From positions 18,343,370 through 18,407,369 of the forward strand of contig OY783194.1 of the NCBI GenBank assembly GCA_963678675.1: a DNA stretch of 64,000 nt, given 5' to 3'. Every line of letters begins with the position of its first letter. The stretch's first letter is position 1. Under the pieces are notes generated by a model. It was not told the DNA's origin and ran no database searches. It worked only from the letters and a program-made list of their open reading frames with translations. This document shows positions 43,498 to 54,144 of the stretch, one piece after another. Source of the DNA: Xiphydria camelus (Eukaryota > Arthropoda > Insecta > Hymenoptera > Xiphydriidae). The position numbers and the translations under genes were made by a program.

Positions 43498-45037
43498 CCG
43501 GGTGTTTTCCTGGGTTGTTGACATAGGCCGATATGGTGCATAGCAGTTTGTAGATTATAGTATGTACGCTATTGGTCGAAGACGCAAGGACGCCGAGCGA
43601 TTGGCTCTGCCTATCGTCGGCAGACATCAATCGTCGCGACAGAAGTTCCCTAGTGCGTAGGCACCGAGCAGACGAGAAAGTATGGCGGTTGACACATACC
43701 GGGTGTTTTCCTGGGTTGTTGACATAGGCCGATATGGTGCATAGCAGTTTGTAGACTATAGTATGTACGCTATTGGTCGGAGACGCAAGGACGCCGAGCG
43801 ATTGGCTCTGCCTATCGTTGGCAGACGTCAATCGTCGCGACAGAAGTTCCCTAGTGCGTAGGCACTGAGCAGACGAGAAAGTATGGCGGTTGATACAAAA
43901 ATTTGTTTACAAGGTGGAATTTTTCAGAGTAATTGTATTTTTTGAAAATAAAATGTGGTTTTCAAAGTTCGCGTTTATTTCGACCCTCGAACGCGCTTTT
44001 TAATAAATAGTAAAAATACAGTTAAAAAGAGTAATGAAGGAAGGGTGATAAATCTTGGGAAAAATGTAAAATAATTAACGAGATGTAGAGACAAGTGAAC
44101 CGACGTGAAAAATAACAGTGACCAGGCAGTTCTCAGGATTTTTGAGTAGAGTAAGTGTAACGATAAATCGAGAGGAATAACAAAAAGGAATTGTTTTGAA
44201 GTCATTCAATTTCTTTATACTTTATAAAGGTAATAATAGTACAAAAATTATTTGTAGACTTAGAGAAAGTGATGAATTCTTCATGGATGATGGAAAAGTT
44301 CGACGACGTGCATCAGCCTCCACGGAGAAATGTGCCAAAGACGAAGGACGATTGGTCTCCCGCTCATGAAATAGAAATAAATGAAACATAAAATAGTATT
44401 GATACAGAAAAAGAATGTAGTACAGGTATTTATTTACCAATACCATACCAACGTGATTAAATACTTCAGCAAGCTTTGATAACCAGGACCATGGTTAATG
44501 ACTTTGTGTTTTGCAACAACGAGCACCAACTCCCCCGGAGGACACGAAAAACTGTAACATGAGGAATACGGTGAAAGGTTAATAAAATTATCCCAAACGA
44601 TACCATGAATGTAAATAAATCCTTTTCATATCATGACATGTTGTGGAAAACTCACCGCTGCTTCATGTTTGCAGGAGACGTTCGAAATTATTCCCTTGCT
44701 GAGCCGAGCATCTAATATTTCTATTTCATGAGCGGGATATCGTTTCGCGAATGGAAATATTTTATTAACTTTGAAAACCATATTTTATTTTCAAAAAATA
44801 CAATTACTCTGAAAAACTCCACTTTGTAAACAAACGTATGTGTCAACCGCCATACTTTCTCGTCTGCTCGGGGTCTACGCACTAGGGAACTTCTGTCGCG
44901 ACGATTGACGTCTCCCGACGATAGGCAGACCCAATCGCTCGGCGTCCTTGCGTCTCCGACCAATAGCGTACATACTATAGTCTACAAACTGCTATGCACC
45001 ATATCGGCCTATGTCAACAACCCAGGAAAACACCCGG
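43498..45037. mobile_element. CCGGGTGTTTTCC element with long inverted ends, left end duplicated
   Basis: Ends CCGGGTGTTTTCCTGGG (left) and complement (right, to 45037), bordered by TA. Inverted ends run 200-280 bases. The left end occurs twice in tandem (43498-43698 and 43699 onward, period 201). The interior 43950-44590 has no plausible protein and is the same sequence that flanks the composite Harbinger. Non-autonomous TA-targeting element. Confidence 0.85.
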
Positions 45038-45262
45038 TATGTTCGCGATCAAAGAGCCCATAGCAAAATTGCGAGTTTTGCGTGAGCACCTCTGTGGGTC
45101 TCCTCGTCCAATAGAATCACCGGAGAAGCGTGAATGCACTCGCGGATGACTACGCATGCGCATTCACGCTTCTCCGGTGATTCTATTGGACGAGGAGACC
45201 CACAGAGGTGCTCATGCAAAACTTGCAATTTTGCTATGGGCTCTTTGATCGCGGACATGTGG
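45036..45262. repeat. Near-perfect palindrome of 227 bp
   Basis: CGGTATGTTCGCGATCAAAG ... and its complement. Arms are nearly perfect with the centre at CACTCGCGGATGACTACGCA. The start overlaps the end of the previous element. Confidence 0.88.
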
Positions 45263-45267
45263 TAGTA

Positions 45268-45583
45268 CCGTATGTCCGCGATCATTTGAACCATAGAAAA
45301 ATTGCGAGTTTTGCATGAGCACCCCTTTGGGTCTCCTCGTCCAATAGAATCACCGGAGAAGCGTGAATGCGCATGCGTAGTCATCCGCGAGTGTGGCGTC
45401 GTCAGCAAGTTCAGATCGGTTATCGAAATAATCGATCTGAACTTGCTGACGTCGCCACACTCGCGGATGACTACGCATGCGCATTCACGCTTCTCCGGTG
45501 ATTCTATTGGACGAAGAGACCCAAAGGGGTGCTCATGCAAAACTCGCAATTTTCCTATGGTTCAAATGATCGCGGACATACGG
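45268..45583. mobile_element. 316-bp hairpin element, CCGTATGTCC family
   Basis: Ends CCGTATGTCCGCGATCATTT and complement, with TA on both sides (45266-45267, 45584-45585). Arms are almost identical. The centre contains AGTTCAGATCG and its complement. Confidence 0.88.
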
Positions 45584-46268
45584 TACACCCGGGTTCACGG
45601 ATTCTGAACATAGTGACTTTTCGAAATGTAATTTTTAAACGTAACAGCCAATTAGCAATGAAATCTCATACTGGGCGTTTTCCAATAAGGAGGCACAGTG
45701 TTGCACAGTGTGACACTGCAGTACACAGTGTCGGGGTGCTTATTGGAACACATTTTAATTTCTCAATGTAACCACCAGAGTGTGCTCATATCATTATGTG
45801 CATCATGTGATGATTGTCTTATCTATTTGTATTCAATGATTAAGTAGGAAAATAAAATTATTAGTTACCGCGTTCTGTATGAATGTATGTTGAAGAGTAA
45901 GTACTGATTATAATTTATTACAGTACTCACTAATGTTAATTAAATATTTTTCACGTTCTTGCAATATTTATTTAAATATATACTGTATGTAGAATGGAGT
46001 ATAAGAAAGAAAATCTCTAAATTCCCTTACCGAAAAATACTAACAACTCATTATTGATGGTGAGAAATTATTATCAATCGGTGATAGATTTAACAGTAAA
46101 CTATAAAGCTTGATGGTTCACTATCAAATTTATCACTAATTGATAGTATTTTCAAACCACCAATTTTCAATGAGTCGATAGTATTTTTGCATAAGGGAAT
46201 CCAACATCAAAAGTTTTTTCGTACCCACAAATAATATATACGTTAAATTTGGTCTTCATGTATTACAG

Positions 46269-47404
46269 ATGTGGAAGCGCAAACTTGTATTCTGCTTAAG
46301 TGATAGAGTACCAGTTAGTAGTAGTAGCAGTAGCTCTACAAGCCCTAATGATAGTTATGGTGAAGTAAGCAGCGTTTCATCAGATGACAGTTGGATGGAA
46401 TGCAGAGATGAAGATGATGTTTTATTTTTCCCCCTAATGCAATATTTAACACGTGGATGTCGAAGAAGTCGGATTGACAATTATCTGGAAGTAGTCGAAT
46501 CATGGACAGAATCAGAATTTAAAGAACACTTGCGGCTATCACGGAGGACGGCATATGAACTTATTAGTAAGCCATTTGTATTATTAATAACAATTGTAGT
46601 TATATCTTACAAGTGTTACATTATCATCACATAATCCATTATCACGAGGATCACGGATTCTATCACCGAGGAATTACCTACATTAATTGTGAAAGAGAGA
46701 TCTAGCTGATTGGATATTGTACATAGCATTTTATTTACATCTCATGTAATGATGGATCTTCGACTTCTTTATGAAATTTACTATTCAGTTATCCTTCTTG
46801 TGTTACAGATGAAATTGAAATATCTGGATTTATTCCAGGGAATTCTTTTGGAATGAAGCCGATAAGTGGACAGTTTTGTGTGTTAATATTCTTATGGTTT
46901 ATGGCTAATACAGAGCCATTAAGAACTATTGCAGATCGTTTTGATGTATCTATATCATCTGTATTTCGAGTCATTCGTCGGACTCTTGCTTGGATTTTAA
47001 CTAAAGCGAATGAAATAATCAAATGGCCGCAAAATCAGAATGTTATGGTGGTATGTGAAGGGTTTTTTTCAAAGAGAGGAATTTCAAATGTATTAGGAGC
47101 TATTGATTGCACTCACATACCTATAGAAAAACCTTCTACAAATGAAAGAGACTACTATAATCGAAAGAAGTACTTTTCATTGAACTTGCAAGCTGTTGTT
47201 GATTCAAATATGAAATTTACTAATGTTTATTGCGGTGAACCTGGCTCATTGCACGACGGCCGCGTATTTAGAAGATCACCCTTATATGATATAGCGAATG
47301 AAGAAAGAGAAACGTTGTTTCCTAACAATACTTTTATAATTGGCGATTCTGCGTATCCGTCATTATCATGGCTTGTTCCACCATTTCTAATTATCTACAA
47401 TTAA
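46269..47404 (+). pseudogene. HARBI1-like transposase, 3'-truncated
   Basis: Exon 1 (46269-46566) and exon 2 (46809-47404) splice in frame. The N-terminus is Ser-rich and acidic, followed by SEFKEHLRLSRRTAYELI. A helix-turn-helix block TEPLRTIADRFDVSISSVFR comes next. Catalytic blocks are AIDCTHIPIEK (first Asp), GEPGSLHDGRVF (second) and IIGDSAYPSLSW (third). After LVPPF, at about 47385, the homology stops; the expected C-terminal 90 or so residues, containing the EN-AFG-LK motif, are gone and the frame ends within six codons. The DDE triad survives but the truncation should destroy the fold. Confidence 0.85.
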
Positions 47405-47627
47405 TCTAAGTATCTACAAATTAAGATTTTTGCATCAATGGGCTCGTGGTAAACTAAATTATCTTTTTACCAAGCAAAATGCCGTAAATGTTGGTTAAAA
47501 AATCACATTTGTTTTCTTTAAAAATATCTGAACAATTAAAGGCTATTGAAATAATTTTAAACCCAATTTTCTCCGCTTGGCGCAGTTTATTACCCATGTG
47601 CCCCATCGTCGTTCTCAGTCTATACAG

Positions 47628-47853
47628 GATCTTTAATCCCATGCGCAACAGATTTGAATTTCTATGACATTTGATTTCGGTAGTGTGTGGACGGTGATCG
47701 AGTCATTTATAGTTAGATTTGGCTTTAGAAGAGTGCTCTGACTATAAATGAACTCTAATTATAAATTACTCGAGCACCGTCCACACACTAACGAAATCAA
47801 ATGTCAGAAAAATTCAAATCTGTTGCGCTTGGGATTAAAGATCCTGTATAATC
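47628..47853. mobile_element. Foldback element inside the second Harbinger
   Basis: Arms of about 75 bases starting CAGGATCTTTAATCCCA and containing GACATTTGATTTCGGTAGTG, a block also found at 20585. This links it to the CCGTATGTCC foldbacks despite different ends. Confidence 0.8.
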
Positions 47854-47940
47854 ATAACTTAGTTATATTTTAATTTTATATTTTATATAACTTATATTTT
47901 AATTTTTGGTTCTGTTCTTTACTAAAAGACCAGAATCTCT

Positions 47941-48292
47941 CCTATATCGTATGTTCCACTCTGTATGGGCCAGTTTGAAACTTACCTTCGGACAGGATTG
48001 GCCGGTAATCAAGACATTTATACCGATAGAAGTCGAGTCGGTAGTTAGAGTTGGTGTCAATACGGGAGATCGAAGCGTCTAACCTCGAAATTGTGATTTT
48101 GTGAATAATGGAAATTACTCACCATTATTCACAAATTCACGATTTCGAGGTTAGACGCTTCGATCTCCCGAATTGATACCAATTCTAACTACCGACTCGA
48201 CTTCTACCGATATAAATGTCTCGATTACTGACCAAGCCTGCCCGAAGGTAAGTTTCAAACTGGCCCGTACAAAGTGGAATATACGGCATGGA
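47941..48292. mobile_element. Foldback element with CGTATGTTCCACT ends
   Basis: Long arms carry ATGGGCCAGTTTGAAACTTA at the outside and CGGGAGATCGAAGCGTCTAA inside. The latter motif is shared with 20686, 21106, 29051 and 29251. Confidence 0.82.
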
Positions 48293-48309
48293 GTGTTTTT
48301 AACTGTATC

Positions 48310-49469
48310 CTACTCTGAATCACTATCTTGTCTCGCGGTTTTCTTATCATTAATAAGTTGTTCTAATAGTTTACACTTCAGCCTTTCCATTTCCATAATT
48401 TCTTCATGTCTACGTTCTTTGGCCTTCAGTTTATTTCCTGCTAATACCTTCTTTGCATCTAACTGCTTTTCCTGTATTTGAAGTTGACGTTTTCGTAGTT
48501 GCAAGGCTTCAGTTTTTGTTTTTAAAATTGTTTCTTCCTTCTCTTTGCAATGTTTTCGATGTTCTTCTGCACTTAGTAGATGTTGCAGCCACTGCTTCTC
48601 CAATTCAAACTTCGCTCGTGGTTTACTGGAACCTGTTCCATGTCCTGGACGAATTCTTTTCTCAGATAAATTGTCTACTTTTTCTCGTTTTACTGTTGGA
48701 CCTGTTGATATGCTCGCCTCCGATATGTCATTGTCGCGATCTTCCGTTCTTTCTCGTTTATTCTGAATGGCTATTGCTGGACTTGAATTTCTCTTTGATG
48801 GCAAGCTGGACCCCACTGTATGAAGAGCGGAGGCTTCCCTTTCTTTCCCCAGTATTTCCTCCATTTGTTTATAAAATTCAAATGACATATTGCCTCTTCC
48901 CGTTTTCGAATTATTATCAATGCATTCTTTATATTTTTTTATAAGAGAATTCATCTTCCACCTTACTTGGTCACTTGACATCTGTATATTTAAATCTTTC
49001 AGGCCTTCTGATATTGCAACCCATATTTTTGTTTTTTTTTTGGGATTGTCAAGCATAGAGAGGTTTGATTCATATAAAGTAAGTAAAGCAAGAGATGAGT
49101 TTCTGTTCCAAATAGCATCTAATATAAAACAATATAAATAATTTAAAATATTGCAATTTATTAAATTTTTTCAGGTTATCTATGAAACTAATAAAAAATA
49201 AAGACAATTGGACACGCACTTTGTTTAAGGTTATTTTCCTTCGTTTCGGACCTTCGTGATTCAGAAAATATTTCTTCCGTCTCATCACTTAATTGAGAAG
49301 TGGTAAACAATATATTATCACTGTCCAGGTAAACTTCTTTTCCAACAAAACACTTATGAATAGGAACCTCGTCCAGGGAACGCAACATTGCTTTGCAATG
49401 CTTGCAAGAATAACCATCTGTAATGTTTTTAATAAAAATAGGACTTACTGACAGTTTCAATACACGCAA
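48310..49469 (-). CDS. Myb/SANT-like accessory protein of the second Harbinger
   Basis: The main exon (49118-48310, minus) follows an AG acceptor. It reads WNRNSSLALLTLYESNL, then the Myb/SANT trihelix segment KKTKIWVAISEGLK ... WKMNSLIKKYKE. A linker with basic clusters follows, and a C-terminal coiled coil LRKRQLQIQEKQLDAKKV ends in Asp/Ser residues. The upstream frame (49469 to about 49265) holds a small zinc-binding candidate, YSCKHCKAMLRSLDEVPIHKC (C-x2-C ... H-x3-C), and probably is exon 1; its donor is weak (AAG then GTCCGA). Over 300 residues in total. The accessory gene looks intact while its transposase is truncated. It would act as the DNA-binding and nuclear-import partner. Confidence 0.8.
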
Positions 49470-49846
49470 CTATAACTAAGTAATTTTATAATTTTACTTG
49501 TTGTTGACTCTGCCATGGCTGCATTACTTTTTTTTCTTCGCTAAGAGCCGGCAACACATATGAAACGATCGTGATCTATCATCAAGGCAATTTCAATATT
49601 AAGTACCACAATTAGAACCAAAAAATTTCTACATCTGTTGGCAGCTCTGAAACACTCGACACGCTCAAACTCAGCTTCTTGCTGTGTCGAGTAGTGTTGC
49701 ACGGTGTCGCTGGTGGAACGCTGTGTGTTCAACACAGTGTTACATTGTGTCATCTGTGTTCCTTATTGGAAAAGCCCCACTTTCATTAGCTAATGCGGCC
49801 TTTGCCCTGGCTAATGAAAGCATGATAATTAATTATTCATTGGTTA

Positions 49847-50035
49847 AGGCCATCACACAGAAAATTCCGTAAGACGTAAGACGTAAGCGAATAGACCAAT
49901 CAGGATCAAGTATTCTGATGCCCGTAAGACGTAAGAACCCCACCACTTTCGTCCGTAAGACGTAAAATGTAACGTCGAAAACTTTCGTCCGGTTGAAATT
50001 TTTACGGCGAACGTCTTACGGAAAACCAATCACAA
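49847..50035. repeat. Fragment of a relative of the 146-bp MITE
   Basis: Starts AGGCCATCACACAGAAA after TTA, then has several copies of CCGTAAGACGTAAG, a motif not in the 146-bp copies. No right end found. Confidence 0.5.
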
Positions 50036-50565
50036 AGTTTCCCGGGTTATTTGATATCATAGGCCCACAAAAATGAATGTTTTTCTCTGTATTTCGAACC
50101 AGACCAGATGATTCTTGTAGATTGATGTACGCTAAAAACGAATCTGTGACTCTCAAATTTGCGTTCCACAGGTCAGAATTTCGAGATACTTGAGGATATT
50201 TTTTTCCAGGGTTCTTCAAGAGATATTTATGTGATAAAATTTCAGAGAATGCTATCACGTCATGTTCATCAAACTATGGCTCGAGAATAATATTGTTGAG
50301 TGTTATTATTTATATTTTTTATGAAAAAAGCAGATAAATACGACAGTTCTGACTCTTCACGTCATGCATTTTACATTGCGGTTCACTGTATCCTTATGTC
50401 ATTCTAGGAATGGCTTTTCCGTTTATTATATATAGGAACTGAGTGTAATCAATAATTAAATGTACTTACTGTTAAGCTTTTCTTCCCAATTGAAATGAAA
50501 TTATCATCAAACTGACACTTCTAGATTCTAAGTTGCATGTTGCCGCGTTTGTGTGATGAACCTTA
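50036..50565. other. Noncoding sequence
   Basis: Nothing recognised. Confidence 0.45.
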
Positions 50566-51068
50566 AGTGGCCCGGAGACGGTCAATAATATTGTCAATAA
50601 TATTGTCAATGGTACTCATTGATGCATCCAATTGATCGTGTAGGAAGCAATTGATGCCATTGTCAATCGATGGACGGAGATTGATAGGAAATTTGATTGA
50701 AGCACATTGACGGGGACCATTGATGCATCCCAATTGATCGTGTAATCGAGAAATTGACAATCGTTCGGGCAGTTGCACCAGACGGCCACGCGATGACGGA
50801 TACGCCATCTAATAAAACTTAACTAATAAACGACTCGACTCGCGAGAAACTTACTTCCACTAATAAAACCTAACCAATAAAAGACTCGACTCGCGAGAAA
50901 TTCACTGCCACTGATGAAATATTGACGTATTCATTGGATCTCCATAAATCGCAATTGCAATTGAAATCATCAATCTTATTGACAATATTATTGACGGTCT
51001 ATGTGCTACTCCATCAATCGCAATTGATCAATTTCATTGACAATATTATTGACCGCCTCCGGGCTACT
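50566..51068. mobile_element. 503-bp MITE with TTA target duplication
   Basis: Ends AGTGGCCCGGAGACGGTCAA and AGTAGCCCGGAGGCGGTCAA, flanked by TTA (50563-50565, 51069-51071). Inside are repeats of GTCAATAATATT and CAATTGAT. Three-base TTA targets fit PIF/Harbinger. Confidence 0.85.
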
Positions 51069-51087
51069 TTACGTTTTACGTACGTCT

Positions 51088-51853
51088 TTAAGCGTCGTTC
51101 TCAGAGCTTCGACGTGTCACCAGCGACACTTGAGTAACCAATAAGAATAAAGCCGCTTCTCCCCACTCTTCTGTCTCTGGCGACACGTCCCAAGTTGAAT
51201 TTTATTTAATTTTTCTCTCCTGTCGCTGCGACAGTCGCCATATTAAATATCGACGACTGTCGCAGCGACAGGAGAGAAAAGTTAAATAAAATTCAACTTG
51301 GGACGTGTCGCCAGCGACAGAAGAGTGGGGAGAAGCGGCTTTATTCTTAAGCGTCGTTCTCAGAGCTTCAACGTGTCGCCAGCGACACCTTGGGTAGCCA
51401 ATAAGGATAGAGCATTCATTGACAGCGTTATCCTTATTGGTTACCCAAGGTGTCGCTGGCGACACGTTGAAGCTCTGAAGGCCATCACACGTGAAAAAAC
51501 GTAAGCAGTAACAGTAAGGATTGACCAATCAGAAAGCCTGTTTAAGCATAATTCCGTAAGAATGATATTTCTGATTGGTCAATCCTTACTGTTACTGCTT
51601 ACGTTTTTTCACGTGTGATGGCCTTGAGAACGACGCTTTATTGGTTACCCAAGTGTCGCTGGCGACACGTTGAAGCTCTCAAGCGTCGTTCTCAGAGCTT
51701 CAACGTGTTGCCAGCGACACTTGGGTAACCAATAAGAATAAAGCCGCTTCTCCCTACTCTTCTGTCGCTGGCGATACGTCCCAAGTTGAATTTTATTTAA
51801 CTTTTCTCTCCTGTCGCTGCGACAGTCGTCGATATTTAATATGGCGCGAAACA
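51088..51853. repeat. Nested palindromes built on GTGTCGCTGGCGACAC
   Basis: At least three copies of a hairpin unit lie in alternating orientation: 51150-51346 is one palindrome; 51348-51660 a second, interrupted by the 146-bp MITE; a further partial copy runs 51665-51853. Shared blocks: AAGCGTCGTTCTCAGAGCTT and TTGGTTACCCAAG. It looks like an element that inserted into copies of itself. Confidence 0.8.
51479..51624. mobile_element. 146-bp MITE, AGGCC family, copy 3
   Basis: Flanked by TGA (51476-51478, 51625-51627). Intact copies of the surrounding palindrome (for example 51354-51366, CGTTCTCAGAGCTT) show the empty site with one TGA. Its orientation is opposite to copies 1 and 2. Confidence 0.92.
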
Positions 51854-51872
51854 ACCGAATAACGAATTCTAT

Positions 51873-52030
51873 TTTTTGTCACTAAGTGTCAAATACGAGG
51901 TTGACGATTTGACGCACTGCGCAGGTTATTTCACGCACTGCGCAACTTTTCACGAATTGGTGTGTGAAAGATGATTTCACATGCGTCGAGGACGCCCATG
52001 AAACCGAGTATTTGACACTGAGTGACAAAA
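51873..52030. mobile_element. Short MITE with TTTTTGTCACT ends
   Basis: TTTTTGTCACTAAGTGTCAA at the left is complemented at the right, and AAATAC blocks follow. Two copies of CACGCACTGCGCA-like sequence lie inside. Confidence 0.6.
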
Positions 52031-52092
52031 ATAATTTTATTTGTGGATCTGGATGTCATTATCTTCGATTGAATCTAGGTTTGTTCCTGTAA

Positions 52093-52995
52093 GGGCCGAA
52101 ACCACCAACTCTGATTAAATTGTTAATTCCCGATTAGCTTAATTTAATCATGCTCTTGCGTTCCACCAATTTTTAAACCATGATTAAAGTGAGATAATCA
52201 CCGTTGAACTTAATCAGCCATTTTTGGCCGATTAGGAACCTAACCAGTGATTAACGTGGATCAACATAACCTCAAAGTCGAAGTTTCACTGCTGTGCAAT
52301 ACTATATCGGACATGAATTTATTTTACGACGATATTTTATCATCATCTGATGATGAAAATGGTATCGAAATTGATAGAAGGCCACATTTAATTAAGGAAC
52401 GAATTAATTATTTCCAAACTTTGGATGATTTGGATTTCATTACGCGTTTTCGGTTATCGAAAGACAGTGTTGAAGCTTTGCTTCTGGAAATTGTACATAA
52501 TTTGCAACACGCTACAGAAAGATAAATTACTTCTTAAATAATATATAATCTATTTTAAAATATCGCAACATTATCATATTACGTTAAAAATCGCGTAGAA
52601 TTTTCTGTATCTTGACTGAATAAAGGGAGTGCACATTTCAGAAACCACGCTATTGCACCCAGAGTACAACTCCTGCTTGCTCTCCGGTATTATGCAACTG
52701 GTTCCTTTTTAAATTCTGTTGGAGATTTCGGCAGCTCACTGAGCTCGGCTTGCAGCGCGTCAGTTGATCACGTCAGGTTTTCCTCCTACTCCATTACAAG
52801 TTCCGTTGATGAACCAATCAGAATCACCGTTACAACAAAACCAAAACTTATTGCGAAGACGGTATATGATTAGATAATCGGGGGTTAAAAATTCATGGTG
52901 GAACGAATTGTGCAGTTAATCATGATTAGAACGCCGATTAAATATAATCGTGATTAGGTAATCAAGCATTTAATCAGAGTTGGTGGAATCGGCCC
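52093..52995. mobile_element. Internally deleted Harbinger element, 0.9 kb
   Basis: Ends GGGCCGAAACCACCAACTCT and GGGCCGATTCCACCAACTCT lie within a TAA duplication (52090-52092, 52996-52998). It retains only the first transposase exons. TTAATC/GATTAA repeats fill both subterminal regions. Confidence 0.88.
52313..52800 (+). pseudogene. N-terminal part of a Harbinger transposase
   Basis: Exon 1 from 52313 reads MNLFYDDILSSSDDENG, then DDLDFITRFRLSKDSVEALL. Its donor has decayed (AG then ATAAAT). The second piece, after an acceptor at 52641, reads APRVQLLLALRYYATGSFLN and then loses similarity. The catalytic region is deleted. Confidence 0.82.
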
Positions 52996-53184
52996 TAAGA
53001 GTCAGAGACTGTCAATAACTGTCAGGAGCATGCGCATTACGATTCTATACGTTCCAGCAAGAAATACGACACAGTAGGGAGTTTTTGAGCTCCTTAATTT
53101 TAGAACGTTAAACGTAAAACGTTATGTTGAGCATGCGCAGTGGCTTCATAATAACCGATTACGCTATTAAACGATAACGTGATA

Positions 53185-53470
53185 CCTTATTAGACGGAGA
53201 ATAGGGTACGCTTAATAAGCGATAACGGAAATGCACTGTCGCTAGAGTGCGCCTAGGGAGCAGTGAGGAGGACCAATGGCGTCAGAAGAAAGACCGAGTC
53301 TGGAGGTCTAGAGGAAAGCGGCACGTGCCCGATCGATGACTTATATCTCTATGCCGATGACAGTTGTAAGCGTTGTATGTGAAATAAAGCGGTCGCGTCT
53401 CCGAGGGTCGCCGCTGCCGGGCGTGCCTATGCGAACGCGCCTTATAGTGTGTCCGCTACACTTACGTTAT
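53185..53470 (+). repeat. LTR-like repeat, copy 2
   Basis: CGGAGAATAGGGTACGC through TGTGAAATAAAGCGGTCGCG, with a polyadenylation-like AATAAA and a GC-rich end as in an R-U5 region. Exact borders and a target duplication could not be set. Confidence 0.5.
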
Positions 53471-54144
53471 ACGTAACGCCTTCTTCAGGATTAAAAACTA
53501 ATTTCAACAAGATGGTGTTAACGTTCAGGGAATAAATCTGCGCATGCTCACAATAACAGATAATCGAAAACCAGGACGTGCAATTTAGCAGTCCAAAAAC
53601 TCTCTAGTTACTGATTCCAAATCCGCTATTCCAGCACGAGTCAGCCGAGTGCTAACAGGCAGGGGCCCCTTTCTCGAACCACTCGCAAGAGAAACGTATA
53701 CGTAACTTCGGACTTGCGAGCGCTCGTAACTGAAAGTGGCTTTCTCGAGTTCGCGTTGCGAGCGCTTTGAGAAACGTATACGTATCTTTACGAGTGGTAT
53801 GCTGCGAGTGGTTTAGACCACTCGCAACATCGAAACGTATACGTATCTTGTGTATTATTTGGCGGGAAAGTGAAGTTGTTAAAGTGAGTTGGAAAAAGTG
53901 TTAATTGAAAGGAAAGAAAAATTGGCGAAGGTAAATAAAAGGTAATGGATGATGAACGATATAATTCATACTATTAAATGATAAGGTTCGCCAAACAATT
54001 TAGATTGAGCAAAGCTGTTGTACATAGCTTCCTAAAATAACCTAAAATATAATATTTGCTTACTCTGTCAATTGTATATATAATATATATATATATAATA
54101 ATAAATAATATAATAATAAATAATACGTATTATTAATCACAGGT

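Larger units (their letters stand above)
45673..49778. mobile_element. Second PIF/Harbinger element, 4.1 kb
   Basis: Inverted ends GGGCGTTTTCCAATAAGGA and GGGGCTTTTCCAATAAGGA, with 3-bp target duplication ACT (45670-45672, 49779-49781). Subterminal repeats of CACAGTGT lie at both ends and may bind the transposase. It encodes a transposase on the plus strand and a Myb/SANT accessory protein on the minus strand, convergent, with two foldbacks inserted between them. Confidence 0.88.
45586..49846. mobile_element. CACCCG-family MITE, copy 3, split by a Harbinger element
   Basis: The left half 45586-45672 starts CACCCGGGTTCACGG. The right half 49779-49846 matches the second half of 18655-18877 (AATTAATTATTCATTGGTTA). 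The halves are separated by 4.1 kb flanked by ACT. The far right end is replaced by another MITE fragment at 49847. Confidence 0.7.

Noticed and set aside
43975..44446. Minus-strand frames of 74-76 codons in the CCGGGTG element
   Set aside because: Low-complexity Phe/Leu/Ser-rich readings, not conserved in the copy at 33.1-33.4 kb.
48173..48944. Plus-strand frames of 102 and 163 codons
   Set aside because: They are the complement of the Myb/SANT accessory gene on the minus strand.
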